Positions 7,063-16,456 are shown, counted from the stretch's first letter. The stretch: 64,000 nucleotides of DNA from an uncultured Faecalibacterium sp. (GCA_944385995.1 CALWZL010000004.1:40995-104994), one strand, 5' to 3'. Made by a program: numbers and translations. Notes: generated by a model not told the origin, from the sequence alone.

Positions 7063-8088
7063 TCATTCTTCGATGGCGTCCAGAATCTGCTGTGCGATGT
7101 ACTTGTGACCCTGGATGGTGGGGTGGCCGTCGTTGGCGGTCTTGGTGCGGGGGATGGGGACATAGGTGCAGCCGGTGTCCTCGGCCAGCTGACGGACGAA
7201 CTTGTTGTACTTGTTGAAGAAGTTGCTCCAGCTCCACATCAGGGGGACGGGGTTATAGCAGCCCAGCAGCAGAATCTGGACATCGGGATTCTGGGCCCGG
7301 ATGGCGTCCACAATCTGGGGCAGATAGGTTTCCACATTGGTGTAGGCGTCTTTGCAGACGTTGGACATGCCGGTGGTCAGGGCGTAGAACAAATCGCTGG
7401 TCTCCTTGGCGGTCAGATGGATGCTGAAGATCTGTTTGACCATCTGGGTGAAGTCGGAGAAGGTCATATCCCGGTAGCCGCCCGAAATCAGGCTGTTGGC
7501 CAGCTGTTCCGATTTCCAGTTGGTGGCATTGCCGATGGAGACAACGAAGGGCACCATGGCGTCGTTCATGCCGATCTCAATGCTGATGATGTCGGCCTCC
7601 CGGATGTAGTCCTGGAATTCAGGATAGACATAGTAGGTGCCGGCGGGCTGGTTGAATTCGGACATCTGGCCGTCCCGCACCAGTTCCAGCAGATCCTTGG
7701 TCATCAGGGTGGGCAGGCCCAGATTGATGGCGTGGTCCCGGTCCAGGCCCAGGGCGTCGGCCACATAGGCCACATAGCATTCATCCGAGTAGCCCTTGAA
7801 GTTGGGGCTGATGTCATAGAAGATATCGGCGTCGCCGTAGACAAAATTGGTCAGACCCACGCCGGCGGCGATGCTGTCGCCGAAGGCCACATAGGTCAGG
7901 TCCTGGGTTTCCTGGGGACCCTCGGCGGCGTCTTCTTCGGGGGTTTCCGAAATCAGGATGGCGGTGGGGCCGTCGGCGCTGCCGATGATGCCGACAGAAG
8001 CGTCGGCTTCCTCTGCGAAGGCGCCGAGAGGCAGGCAGGCCGCGGCCATGGCGGCGGCCAGCAGGAAACTGAGGATACGTTTTTTCAT
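7063..8088 (-). CDS. Secreted SGNH/GDSL-type hydrolase
   Basis: The 341-residue protein begins with a signal peptide (MKKRILSFLLAAAMAAACLP, likely cleaved after AFA near residue 25). SGNH block I is FGDSIAAGVGL (about residues 69–79, nucleophile Ser); block III is likely IEIGMNDAM; the C-terminal NDGHPTIQGH holds the catalytic His. The family hydrolyses esters of lipids, acetylated sugars or peptidoglycan; the substrate is not evident. Directly after the signal peptide is SVGIIGSADGPTAILIS, a motif best known from sodium-pumping decarboxylase beta subunits and out of place here. The gene is monocistronic, with its own promoter and terminator. Confidence 0.85.
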   Translation of the reverse strand: MKKRILSFLLAAAMAAACLPLGAFAEEADASVGIIGSADGPTAILISETPEEDAAEGPQETQDLTYVAFGDSIAAGVGLTNFVYGDADIFYDISPNFKGYSDECYVAYVADALGLDRDHAINLGLPTLMTKDLLELVRDGQMSEFNQPAGTYYVYPEFQDYIREADIISIEIGMNDAMVPFVVSIGNATNWKSEQLANSLISGGYRDMTFSDFTQMVKQIFSIHLTAKETSDLFYALTTGMSNVCKDAYTNVETYLPQIVDAIRAQNPDVQILLLGCYNPVPLMWSWSNFFNKYNKFVRQLAEDTGCTYVPIPRTKTANDGHPTIQGHKYIAQQILDAIEE

Positions 8089-8172
8089 GACAGGCTCCTT
8101 TTCGTCCCAGGGCCCGGCAGAGCCAGGTGCAATCAGGACAGATCACATACATTTGGGTGTTTTTACCTTTTC

Positions 8173-8201
8173 ATCATAAAGGTCCGGGCCCGAAATGTCA
8201 A
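8173..8201 (-). promoter_or_regulatory. Promoter of the SGNH hydrolase gene
   Basis: TTGACA (8201–8196), a 17-nt spacer and TATGAT (8178–8173), about 85 bp before the start codon. Confidence 0.75.
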
Positions 8202-8224
8202 CCCCAGGCGGGGAAATTTCCAAC

Positions 8225-8256
8225 AAAAAAGGCCGCACCTGTCATACAGGTACGGC
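8225..8256 (-). terminator. Terminator of the acyl-CoA synthetase-like gene
   Basis: Stem GGCCGCACCTGT / ACAGGTACGGCC (8231–8255, loop CAT) followed on the minus strand by TTTTTTGTTG. Confidence 0.85.
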
Positions 8257-8325
8257 CGTGCATTCGGAAAAATGCCGTTTTTGCGGGTCCGGCAGCAGCG
8301 GGCAGGGCGGATGCCGGGGAAAATC

Positions 8326-10056
8326 TCAATAGTCCTGGGGTGTGATCTGCTTTTCCAGTTCCAGATAATCCACCTTGCCCACGGGGGTCAGGGGGAGCTT
8401 GTCGATGAACTTGTAGCCCACCGGCAGGACGTATTCGGGCAGCTCGTCGGCGCACATGGCCCGCAGTTCCCGGACAATCTGGCGCTTTTTCTTCTGGCAA
8501 TCGCTGTTCAGAACGACGTAGGCCAGCGGCAGGCGGCCCTGGACGTGGTCCTTGTCGGCGCAGCCCACCACCGAACAGTTGGCCACCGCGGGATGGGTGC
8601 TGATGACGTTTTCGATCATGGAGGGGAAAATCTTGAAGCCGTCGTGGCGGATAATCATCCGCTTGATCCGGCTGTCCAAAAAGACATACCCTTCCTCGTC
8701 CATGTAGCCGATGTCGCCGCTGTGAATCCAGACCCGGCCGTCGGCATGTCTGCGCATGATGATGGCGGTTTCGTCGGGCTTTTTGTAGTAGCCCTGCATC
8801 ATGGAGGGGCCCGAGATGCAGATTTCGCCCCGCTCGCCGATGGGCAGTTCGGTTTCGGTGCCGGGCTCAAAGATGGACACCACCGTGCTGGGCAGCGGCA
8901 GGCCCACCGACCCCAATTTGTTGTGGGTGCCGGCGGCAGCGGTGGCCGCCGAACAGACCTCGGTCATGCCGTAGCCCTTGGCCAGACCGTAGGGGGCGCC
9001 GTGGCTGGACAGGAATTCGTTGACCGCCCGCTCTGCGCCCAGGGAGATGGCGTCGCCGCCGCAGGCCAGATTCAGGACGAAGGACAGGTCCTTCTTTTTC
9101 ATCCGGGGATCGGCTGCCAGCACCTGGTAATGGGCCGGCACCCCGAACATGTGGGCGGGCTTGTGCTTCAGGATCAGCTTGCCCAGATCGGCGGGGTCCA
9201 GGTTGGGGATGATGACCACCGTCAGACCCAGGGACAGGGGCAGATGGACGCCGCAGGCGTAGCCGTAGGCGATGAAGGGGGGCATGACGTTCAAAAGCCG
9301 CTGCTGGCGCTGGAACACCGCCTCAAAGGCAGAGAATTGCTGGGCGATGGCATTGAAGGCGGTGTCGCTCAGCAAAACCCCCTTGGGAGAGCCGGTGGTG
9401 CCGCCGGTGTGGACCATGACGCAGCTGTGCTTGGGGTCGAAGGGTTCGCTGGCGGTGCTGGCGTTTTTGCCGTCTGCCATGAACTGCTTCCAGAGGATGA
9501 CGTTGGAAGCGTACCGGTTGCGGTCGGGATTGGCGGCGGCATAGGCCAGCTTCATGGGGCCTTTCAGGGAGTCGGCGGGGGAAAGGATCAGAACCTTTTC
9601 CACCGGAGTCCGCCGGACAGCCTGGTGGCACTTGTCGTAGCAGACATTCAGGCAGACCAGCATGGTGGACTGGGCCTCGTCGATGTACTCGTGGATGCCG
9701 TCGGGGCTGTAGCGGGGGTCCACCAGGTTCAGGGTTGCGCCTACCATGTCCGCCGCATAGAACAGATAGATCAGCTCGGGGGTCATGACGCTGACCGCCG
9801 TGATGATGTCCCCCTTGCGGACACCGGCAGCCCGCAGGGCGGCGGCGGTCTTTTTCACCTGGACAAACAGGGTGGCGTAGGTGATCTGGTTGCCGTAGTA
9901 GTTGAGGGCAATCTCGGACAGATGCCCCTTGTTCTGGCGGCAGATGTAGTCAAATGCAGTGCAGTCAGGCACGGGCATATCCCGGAACTTCGGTTCATAG
10001 GACGCAAGCCAGGGTTTGGCCTTGCTTGCGTAGACCGGCTCTTTGGTGATAGGCAT
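8326..10056 (-). CDS. AMP-forming acyl-CoA synthetase / ligase
   Basis: The 576-residue enzyme belongs to the ANL adenylating superfamily. It has the A3 loop HTGGTTGSPKG (about residues 215–225), GYGMTE, the motif HSGDIGYMDEEGYVFLDSR, the hinge IKRMIIRHDGFKIFP, and a C-terminal PVGKVDY with the catalytic Lys. It should activate a carboxylic acid with ATP and transfer it to CoA or another thiol; the substrate is uncertain (fatty acid most likely). A long in-frame extension to 10197 is rejected because ATG 10056 has AAGAAAGGAA upstream and a strong promoter lies between. No carrier-protein or thioesterase gene is adjacent. Confidence 0.88.
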   Translation of the reverse strand: MPITKEPVYASKAKPWLASYEPKFRDMPVPDCTAFDYICRQNKGHLSEIALNYYGNQITYATLFVQVKKTAAALRAAGVRKGDIITAVSVMTPELIYLFYAADMVGATLNLVDPRYSPDGIHEYIDEAQSTMLVCLNVCYDKCHQAVRRTPVEKVLILSPADSLKGPMKLAYAAANPDRNRYASNVILWKQFMADGKNASTASEPFDPKHSCVMVHTGGTTGSPKGVLLSDTAFNAIAQQFSAFEAVFQRQQRLLNVMPPFIAYGYACGVHLPLSLGLTVVIIPNLDPADLGKLILKHKPAHMFGVPAHYQVLAADPRMKKKDLSFVLNLACGGDAISLGAERAVNEFLSSHGAPYGLAKGYGMTEVCSAATAAAGTHNKLGSVGLPLPSTVVSIFEPGTETELPIGERGEICISGPSMMQGYYKKPDETAIIMRRHADGRVWIHSGDIGYMDEEGYVFLDSRIKRMIIRHDGFKIFPSMIENVISTHPAVANCSVVGCADKDHVQGRLPLAYVVLNSDCQKKKRQIVRELRAMCADELPEYVLPVGYKFIDKLPLTPVGKVDYLELEKQITPQDY

Positions 10057-10140
10057 AATATTCCTTTCTTCGGTTGACGTATTGGATGATGCGGGGGCGG
10101 CCGGGCGTGTGGTGAAACCGGTCTGCCCCGCACATCTCCC

Positions 10141-10170
10141 ATTATAGAGGCAGGAGAAGGGGCAAGTCAA
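10141..10170 (-). promoter_or_regulatory. Promoter of the acyl-CoA synthetase-like gene
   Basis: TTGACT (10170–10165), an 18-nt spacer and a consensus TATAAT (10146–10141). Confidence 0.75.
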
Positions 10171-10251
10171 TACAAACACCCCTGCACGCCATGCCATACG
10201 CTGCCAGTATAGCAGGAACTTTTGTCAAAAGCGTGAACGACCCCCGATTTG

Positions 10252-10302
10252 AAAACCAAAAATGCCGGGTCAGGACCGTTTTTTACAGCGGTCCGGCCCG
10301 GC
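10252..10302 (-). terminator. Terminator of the oligopeptide transporter operon
   Basis: A GC-rich stem pairs 10264–10278 with 10289–10302 around a T-rich loop and is followed on the minus strand by ATTTTTGGTTTT. It lies 9 nt after the oppF stop. Confidence 0.8.
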
Positions 10303-10310
10303 GGGTCGTG

Positions 10311-11255
10311 TTATTGCGGGGTGCCTTCCTCCAGCCAGTCGGCGGCCTCCTGCTGGTTGCAGAGGACCCAGTGACGGGGCCGCAGCTCCTGCCAGGCAGG
10401 GGGGCAGGTGTCGTAGTGGTGGATGGAAGGATCGTAGATCAGCAGCTTTTTGCCGCGCTCCCGGCGGGGACTGGGCATCGGGATGGCGGACAACAGACTG
10501 CGGGTGTAGGGATGGATGGGATGGATGACCAGTTCCTCAGCGTCGGCCAATTCCACGATATCGCCTTTATGGATGACGGCGATCCGGTCGGAAATGTACC
10601 GCATCACCGACAGGTCGTGGGCGATGAACAGGTAGGTGATGCCCCGCTGTTGCTGGAGATGCCGCAGCAGGTTGAGCACCTGGGCCCGGATGGACATATC
10701 CAGGGCCGAGATGGGCTCGTCGGCGATGATGAAATCGGGCTCCACAATCAGAGCCCGGGCAATGCCGATCCGCTGGCGCTGGCCGCCCGAAAACTCATGG
10801 GGGAACCGGGAGGCAAACTCGGGCAGCAGGCCCACCTCCAGCAGGGCCTGCCGGACCTTTTCCTCCCGCTGGGCGGCGGTCAGGTCGGGGCGGACGTTCA
10901 TCAGGCCTTCTCCCACAATGTAGCTGACCTTGGCCCGCTCGTTCAGGGAGGACTGGGGGTCCTGGAAAATCATCTGGATTTCTTTGATGACTTTCCGGTC
11001 CAGCTCTTTGGAGATTTTGCCGTTGATCTGCTGGCCCTTGTAGAGAATCTGGCCCCCCGATGTGGGGATGATCCGCATGATGGCCCGGCCGATGGTGGTT
11101 TTGCCCGAGCCGCTCTCGCCCACCAGGCCGAAGGTCTCCCCCTTGTAGATGGTGAAGTTGGCCCGGGACACCGCCCGGTATTTCTTGCGGCCGGTGCCGT
11201 AGGTGACTTCCAGGTCCTTGACTTCCAGGAGGACTTCCTTTTCCTTGTCCGGCAT
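10311..11255 (-). CDS. oppF: Oligopeptide ABC transporter ATP-binding protein (OppF type)
   Basis: The 314-residue ATPase has Walker [10 protein letters not shown] (about residues 48–56), Q-loop [10 protein letters not shown], signature [15 protein letters not shown] and Walker [13 protein letters not shown] with the switch His in FIAHDLSVM. The C-terminal [15 protein letters not shown] is the oligopeptide/dipeptide transporter extension typical of OppD/OppF. It powers peptide import with OppD. Its start codon directly follows the oppD stop. It is the last gene of the opp operon. Confidence 0.93.
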   Translation of the reverse strand: MPDKEKEVLLEVKDLEVTYGTGRKKYRAVSRANFTIYKGETFGLVGESGSGKTTIGRAIMRIIPTSGGQILYKGQQINGKISKELDRKVIKEIQMIFQDPQSSLNERAKVSYIVGEGLMNVRPDLTAAQREEKVRQALLEVGLLPEFASRFPHEFSGGQRQRIGIARALIVEPDFIIADEPISALDMSIRAQVLNLLRHLQQQRGITYLFIAHDLSVMRYISDRIAVIHKGDIVELADAEELVIHPIHPYTRSLLSAIPMPSPRRERGKKLLIYDPSIHHYDTCPPAWQELRPRHWVLCNQQEAADWLEEGTPQ

Positions 11256-12308
11256 TCAGATTCCCTCCTCTCGCAGCCGCTGCACCACCGCTGGGGGGTC
11301 CACCTTGGGGGCCCGGGGGTCCAGCAGCCAGGTCTTGGCCCGGTGGGTGGGGCTCACCTCAAAGTAGGGCGGCCGCTTCACAAAGTCGATTTTCAAAGCC
11401 TGGGGGTTTCGGGGGGCAAAGGCGTCCCCGCGGATTTCGGCGAACAGGTTGGGCGGGGTGCCCTGGATGTTGAACAGGTCCTCTCCCTTGACCCCCATCT
11501 GGGGCATGCTGGACAGCAGGGCCCAGGTGTAGGGGTGGCGGGGATCGTAGTAGATTTCGTCGGCGGTGCCGATCTCCACAATGTCCCCGGCGTACATGAC
11601 GGCCACCCGGTCGGCGATGTTGGCCACCACGCCCAGGTCGTGGGTGATGAGGACGATGGTCAGGTTGTACTTGACCCGCATCTCCTTCAGCAGTTCCAGG
11701 ATCTGGGCCTGGATGGTGACATCCAGGGCGGTGGTGGGCTCGTCGCAGATCAAAATCTGGGGGTTGCAGGCCACCGCGATGGCAATCACCACCCGCTGGC
11801 GCATGCCGCCCGAAAACTCGTGGGGGTACTGCCTGGCCCGGATTTCCGGGTCGGGGATGCCCACGTCCCGCAGGTATTCCACGGCTTTTTCCCGGGCGGC
11901 CTTGCCCTTCAGGTGCTGGTGCAGCTGGACCGCCTCGGCGATCTGGTCCCCGATGGTTTTCAGGGGGTTGAGGCTGGTCATGGGGTCCTGCATAATCATG
12001 GCGATTTCCCGGCCCCGGACCTTCAGCCAGTCCTTTTCCTTTTTCAGGGCCGAGAGGCGAAGGGGCTGGCCGTCATCCGCCCCGAAATAGTCGATGGTGC
12101 CCTCGGTGATGGAGCCGTTGGCGTCCAGCAGTCCCATGAAGGACTTGGTGAACACCGATTTGCCCGAGCCGCTCTCCCCCACGATGGCCAGCACTTCGCC
12201 CTTGTAAATGTCCAGGTCGATGCCCCGGATGGCGTGGAGCACCCGGCCCCGGAGGTTGAAGCAGATGTGGAGGTTCCGGGCCGAAAGGATGGGAGTTTGG
12301 TTGTCCAT
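11256..12308 (-). CDS. oppD: Oligopeptide ABC transporter ATP-binding protein (OppD type)
   Basis: The 350-residue ATPase has Walker A GESGSGKSVF, Q-loop MIMQDPMTSLNPL (conserved NPL of OppD/DppD), signature FSGGMRQRVVIAIA and Walker B ILICDEPTTALDVT. The C-terminal extension YDPRHPYTWALLSSMPQ is the oligopeptide type, but the usual Cys-rich cluster region (CxxRCP) of many OppD proteins is absent from the final third. It sits between the permease and oppF with no gap to the latter. Confidence 0.93.
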   Translation of the reverse strand: MDNQTPILSARNLHICFNLRGRVLHAIRGIDLDIYKGEVLAIVGESGSGKSVFTKSFMGLLDANGSITEGTIDYFGADDGQPLRLSALKKEKDWLKVRGREIAMIMQDPMTSLNPLKTIGDQIAEAVQLHQHLKGKAAREKAVEYLRDVGIPDPEIRARQYPHEFSGGMRQRVVIAIAVACNPQILICDEPTTALDVTIQAQILELLKEMRVKYNLTIVLITHDLGVVANIADRVAVMYAGDIVEIGTADEIYYDPRHPYTWALLSSMPQMGVKGEDLFNIQGTPPNLFAEIRGDAFAPRNPQALKIDFVKRPPYFEVSPTHRAKTWLLDPRAPKVDPPAVVQRLREEGI

Positions 12309-12323
12309 AAGTTCAGCCCTCCT

Positions 12324-13358
12324 TTACTGCAAGTGGTTTTTGGGGTCGGCGGCGTCCGAGAAGGCGTTGCCGATCAGGTAGAAAGCGATGGTCACAAAGC
12401 TCAGGATGATGGTGGGGTAGATCAGCTGATACCGCAGCCCCGCCTGCATCATGACCTGACGGCCGTCGTTGATGAGGTTGCCCAGGGAGGGGGTCTCCAC
12501 CGACAGGCCCAGGCCGATGTAGGTGACAAACACCTCGCTGCCGATGGCGGCGGGGACGGTCAGGGCCATCCGCAGCATGATGACCGACACCAGATAGGGC
12601 AGCAGGTTCCGCAGCACGATGCGGAAGGTGGGGGTGCCGATGCAGCGGGAGGCCACGTTGTAGTCCCGGTCCCGGATGATGAGGATCTGGTTGCGGATGA
12701 AGCGGGCCATGGCGATCCACCCGGTCAGGGACATGCCCAGGATCAGGGTGGGCACGCTGGGGCTGGCCACATAGGAGATCAGGATCAGGATGATGGTGGA
12801 GGGGATGTTGTCGCAGATGTTGTACAGCTCGGTGAAGAAGAAGTCCAGCTGGCGGACATAGCCCCAGAGAACCCCCACCGTAATGCCCACCACCGCCTCG
12901 ATCATGGCCACAAAGAAGGCGATGACCAGACTGGTGCGGGTGCCGGCCCAGATGCGGGCCCACAAGTCCTGACCGATGGCGTTGGAGCCCCAGACAAAGC
13001 CGTCCACGCCGGGGGCAATGTTCCGCAGCTGGATGCCGGTGTCAGGGTCCACCCGGCAGTAGTTGGGGTCCACCTGGCCGGGGAGATGGGGCTGGAGGAA
13101 GGCGAAGCCCACCACCGCCACCAGGGCGATCAGGAGGGCCACCGCAAACTTGTTTTTGAGGAAGGAGCGGAGGGTGCTGCCCCAGTAGCTGTAGTTGGAA
13201 TAGGCGGTGGCCTCGGCCCGGGCTTCGCTGAAGTCCGCCGGGGTGAACAGCTGGTCCTCGGGGAGGTTGGCCCAGGCGCCGGGGCCGTCCTCGGCCTGTT
13301 TGGCGTTGAGGGCGGATTCCAGCTGAGCGGATTTGGCGTTTTTCAAAAAGAACAGCAT
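12324..13358 (-). CDS. oppC: Oligopeptide ABC transporter permease (OppC type)
   Basis: The 344-residue inner-membrane permease has a soluble N-terminal region of about 90 residues and then six predicted helices. The EAA-like loop is ASRCIGTPTFRIVLRNLLPY (about residues 238–257), which contacts the ATPases. The external domain after the first helix (CRVDPDTGIQLRNIAPGVDG) is typical of OppC. Its ATG (13358–13356) overlaps the oppB TGA (ATGA), suggesting translational coupling. Confidence 0.92.
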   Translation of the reverse strand: MLFFLKNAKSAQLESALNAKQAEDGPGAWANLPEDQLFTPADFSEARAEATAYSNYSYWGSTLRSFLKNKFAVALLIALVAVVGFAFLQPHLPGQVDPNYCRVDPDTGIQLRNIAPGVDGFVWGSNAIGQDLWARIWAGTRTSLVIAFFVAMIEAVVGITVGVLWGYVRQLDFFFTELYNICDNIPSTIILILISYVASPSVPTLILGMSLTGWIAMARFIRNQILIIRDRDYNVASRCIGTPTFRIVLRNLLPYLVSVIMLRMALTVPAAIGSEVFVTYIGLGLSVETPSLGNLINDGRQVMMQAGLRYQLIYPTIILSFVTIAFYLIGNAFSDAADPKNHLQ

Positions 13359-14299
13359 CAGCGCCCACCTTCTTTCTTGCCCAGGGAGATGCGGGGATCA
13401 ATCAGGACCATCAGCAGGTCGCCCAAAATCAGGCCGATGATGCCCACACAGGCGTACAGCAGGACAATGCCCTGGACCATGGTGTTGTCATGGCGCTGGA
13501 CGCAGGTGACCAGCAGACCGCCCATGCCGGGGATGCTGTACAGGCTCTCGATGTAGATGGAGCCCACCACCGTGTTCAGGAAGGCGGAGGGGATGTACTG
13601 GACCAGGGGCACCATGGCGTTGCGGAAGATGTGCCGCAGGGCGATGCGGTTTTCACTGGCGCCCTTGGCCCGGGCCAGCAGGACATAGTCCTTGTTACTC
13701 TCGTCCACCATGTACCGCCGCAGCCACATGGCATAGAAGGCGATGTTGCCCAGACTCATCGAAAAGACCGGGAGCACCCAGTATTGCCAGCGGTCGGCGT
13801 TGAACAAAAGGCCGATGTTGAGGGCGGTGGTGCCGTACATCTGGATGTAGAGATAGTAGACGGCGGCGGGCACGGCCTGGATCAGGATGACGATGGCGGT
13901 GCCGATTTGGTCGGGGAGGCGGTGTTTGAACCGGCCCATCACCGACCCCAGGGGGATGCCCACCACCAGGGAGACGATCATGGCCAGCACGCCCATCTGA
14001 ATCGAGATGGGGAGCTTGTCTTTCAGGATATCCACCACCGGGACGTTGACCCGATAGATGTGGCTGACCCCCAAATCGCCGTGAAAGGCGTCCCGCCAGA
14101 AGCGGAAGATCTGGACCGGCAGCGGGTCCAAAAGGCCCATGGACTGGAGGCCGGCCTGGATCTGGGTCTCGGTCATTTTTTCGTAGTTGGCAAAGTAGCC
14201 TTCCACCGGCATCAGCCGGAGCAGGCAGAACACCAGGGTCACGATGATGAACAAGGTCAAAATCGAGTGCCCGATGCGCCTGGCCAGATAGCTCGCCAT
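13358..14299 (-). CDS. oppB: Oligopeptide ABC transporter permease (OppB type)
   Basis: The 313-residue permease begins MASYLARRIGHSILTLFIIV, the usual OppB N-terminus, and carries the EAA loop LLARAKGASENRIALRH (about residues 203–219). About six helices are predicted. The start at 14299 fits family N-termini; the in-frame extension to 14389 covers a hairpin and is not coding. It lies downstream of the binding-protein gene, separated by a terminator-like hairpin. Confidence 0.92.
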   Translation of the reverse strand: MASYLARRIGHSILTLFIIVTLVFCLLRLMPVEGYFANYEKMTETQIQAGLQSMGLLDPLPVQIFRFWRDAFHGDLGVSHIYRVNVPVVDILKDKLPISIQMGVLAMIVSLVVGIPLGSVMGRFKHRLPDQIGTAIVILIQAVPAAVYYLYIQMYGTTALNIGLLFNADRWQYWVLPVFSMSLGNIAFYAMWLRRYMVDESNKDYVLLARAKGASENRIALRHIFRNAMVPLVQYIPSAFLNTVVGSIYIESLYSIPGMGGLLVTCVQRHDNTMVQGIVLLYACVGIIGLILGDLLMVLIDPRISLGKKEGGR

Positions 14300-14340
14300 A
14301 GGGATGCGCACTTCCTTTCTCGGCGGGGTTCCCCGCGGGA

Positions 14341-14383
14341 CAAAATAAAGGGCCGCTTCCCGGTTTGTACGGGAGCGGCCCCT
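14341..14383 (-). terminator. Intra-operon terminator-like hairpin between the binding protein and permease genes
   Basis: Stem GGGCCGCTTCCCG / CGGGAGCGGCCC (14349–14382, loop GTTTGTA) followed on the minus strand by TTTATTTTG. A leaky stop here would give more binding protein than permease, a common arrangement in ABC operons. Confidence 0.6.
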
Positions 14384-14425
14384 GCACAATGCCTGTGAAC
14401 TGTGGATTGTGAATCAAGCAAAGGG

Positions 14426-16456
14426 TCAGCGGGCGTCGCGGTTGGCCTCGTACTCGCTCATCGAGACGTAGTGGTCCAGCACGTGGATGCCCTTCAGGCG
14501 CTTGTTGGAGAAACCGGTGGAGGCGTACTGGCCTTCCCAGTAGTTGAGGCGGGTGGCCAGGTAGGCCGGCACGCTCATGCCCATGGGAACCACCAGGGCG
14601 TTGTTGATGAGCATGGCCTCGGCGTTGGCGAAGGCCTCATACCGGGCGTTGATGTCGGTGGTGATGGTCTTGGCCTCCTCCACAGCGCTCATGTAGGCCA
14701 TGATGGCGTCAGCGGTCTCGCCGGTGATGAAGCCGTCCTCCACGCCGGTGCGCAGGTAGGCGTAACGGCCGCCGCGGTCCCCCTCGGCCTGGTAGAAGGG
14801 ATCGGTCTCGGTCTCGGGGTCGGAGTAGTCGGCGCCCCAGTTGCACAGCTGGAAGCAGTACTTGCCGGCCCGGCGGACAGCGGACAGGTAGTTGTCCGAG
14901 GGACCCTCGGTGATGATGATGTCGATGAAGTCGGCCCCGTCGTTCAGGACGCCTTCCAGCTGCTGCTTGAAGATCTGGCACTGGCGGTCCCAGTTGGCGG
15001 TGGAAGGGTTGTAGGGCAGCTGGACCTTGACCGGGAAGGTGACGCCCTGGGCGGTCAGCTCCTCGATGGCAGCGTCCCGGTACTCCTTGGCCTTGGCCTC
15101 GTCAAAGAATTCGGTGATGGAGGCCAGGTCGCCGCACTGGGTGTAGTCCACCCCGTCGTCGTTGGCACAGAAGGAGGGAGGGGTAACGGTGTTCAGCTTG
15201 TAGCCCTCGTAGCCTTCGGGAGCCGAGACGGCCAGGGTCACCGAATTGTTGATGCCGTACAGGAAGGCCTTGCGGAAGTTGGTGCTGTTGATGGCCTTGG
15301 CCCAGTTTTCGGGCTCATAGGTGTCGTCCAGGCCCTCCACCGTCTGGTTGGAGAACTCGTGGTAGAAGGGCATGAAGTTGAACAGGTAGAAGTAAGTATA
15401 GTTGGTGTTGGGACGGTCCATGGACACCAGGTCCTTGGTGGCGTCGTCGGCCAGCCAGCTGTCCAGAATGTCGGCGCCGATGGTGGCCTCGTCGATCTCG
15501 CCCCGCTTGACCATCTCAGGGCCGTTGACATCGGCCTCGGCGTTGTAGATCCGGCTGACGGTGTCAATGAACACGTTGTCGGCGTCGTAGTTTTCGGGGT
15601 TCTTCTTCATGACCCAGCTCTCCAGCGGGATGTACTCGGACAGGTAGAAGGCGCCGCAGCTGTAGGTGGTCTCGGCAGAGGTGGCGAACTGGTCGCCCAT
15701 CTCCTCCAGCAGGGGGCCGTAGGCCGGCTCGTAGGGCAGGTAGACCAGCAGGCTCAAAAAGCCCGGGAAATCATAGGTCAGGGTATAGGTCAGGGTGTGC
15801 TCGTCCACCGCCTTGACGCCCACCGACTCGAAGTCCACCGGCTGGAAGGTCTGGGGATCGGCGCCGGGGGTGCTGACGGTGACGACGCCGGCGGCGTCCA
15901 CCGTGTAGGTGGTGCCGTCATCGCCCACCAGGTTGTTGTTGGCGTTGGTGAGGTTGACCTGATAGTCATAGTAGGCCTCTGCGCCGGCGATGTAGGAAGT
16001 GATAAGTCCCACGTTGGCGGCGGCATAGTCGGGGGTCAGCTGGTAGCGCAGGGCGTCCACAAAATCCTGGGCGGTGACGGGGGCGATCACTTCGCCGTTC
16101 ATGTCCACCCAGTTTTCATCCCGCAGGGTGAAGGTCCAGGTGAGAGAGGGCTCGTCGAAGGTCCACTCGGTGGCGAGGCCCTCTTTCATGACGCCCTTGT
16201 TGTCAAATTCCAGCAGCGTATCCACGCAGTTGGCGCCCACCACCATCTCGATGTCCGAAGAGGTGGTCAGGTAGTTCAGGGTGGAGGGCTGGCTGGAATA
16301 CAGAATGGTATAGCTGGAAGTATCGGCCGAGGCTGCGCCCGAGGCGGCCCCGGAGGAGCTGGAACCGCAGGCGCTGAGCAGCCCGGCGGCGCAGACGGTG
16401 GCGGTGGTCATGCCGGCAGATTTGAGAAACTGGCGGCGCGAAAGGATAGCACGCAT
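14426..16456 (-). CDS. oppA: Oligopeptide-binding lipoprotein (OppA/DppA type)
   Basis: The 676-residue extracellular solute-binding protein (family 5 type) captures peptides for OppBCDF. The start ATG 16456 has AAGGGGAG upstream. The N-terminus combines a textbook twin-arginine motif, SRRQFLK (residues 6–12), with a lipobox, LLSAC (Cys near residue 29), followed by a Ser/Gly/Ala linker, so it should be a lipid-anchored protein exported folded by Tat (inference). The family-5 region follows (STLNYLTTSSDIEMVVGANC; WTFTLRDENWVDMNGEVI). At 676 residues it is longer than usual (500–550). Expression appears to be controlled by a leader with a terminator. Confidence 0.9.
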   Translation of the reverse strand: MRAILSRRQFLKSAGMTTATVCAAGLLSACGSSSSGAASGAASADTSSYTILYSSQPSTLNYLTTSSDIEMVVGANCVDTLLEFDNKGVMKEGLATEWTFDEPSLTWTFTLRDENWVDMNGEVIAPVTAQDFVDALRYQLTPDYAAANVGLITSYIAGAEAYYDYQVNLTNANNNLVGDDGTTYTVDAAGVVTVSTPGADPQTFQPVDFESVGVKAVDEHTLTYTLTYDFPGFLSLLVYLPYEPAYGPLLEEMGDQFATSAETTYSCGAFYLSEYIPLESWVMKKNPENYDADNVFIDTVSRIYNAEADVNGPEMVKRGEIDEATIGADILDSWLADDATKDLVSMDRPNTNYTYFYLFNFMPFYHEFSNQTVEGLDDTYEPENWAKAINSTNFRKAFLYGINNSVTLAVSAPEGYEGYKLNTVTPPSFCANDDGVDYTQCGDLASITEFFDEAKAKEYRDAAIEELTAQGVTFPVKVQLPYNPSTANWDRQCQIFKQQLEGVLNDGADFIDIIITEGPSDNYLSAVRRAGKYCFQLCNWGADYSDPETETDPFYQAEGDRGGRYAYLRTGVEDGFITGETADAIMAYMSAVEEAKTITTDINARYEAFANAEAMLINNALVVPMGMSVPAYLATRLNYWEGQYASTGFSNKRLKGIHVLDHYVSMSEYEANRDAR

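Noticed and set aside
6970-10077. Plus-strand open frame opposite the SGNH hydrolase and acyl-CoA synthetase genes
   Set aside because: It crosses two terminators and a consensus promoter and shows no domain.
10191-13556. Long plus-strand open frame opposite the opp genes
   Set aside because: The minus strand encodes clear OppF, OppD and OppC with ribosome sites and coupled starts; the plus frame is a GC-codon shadow.
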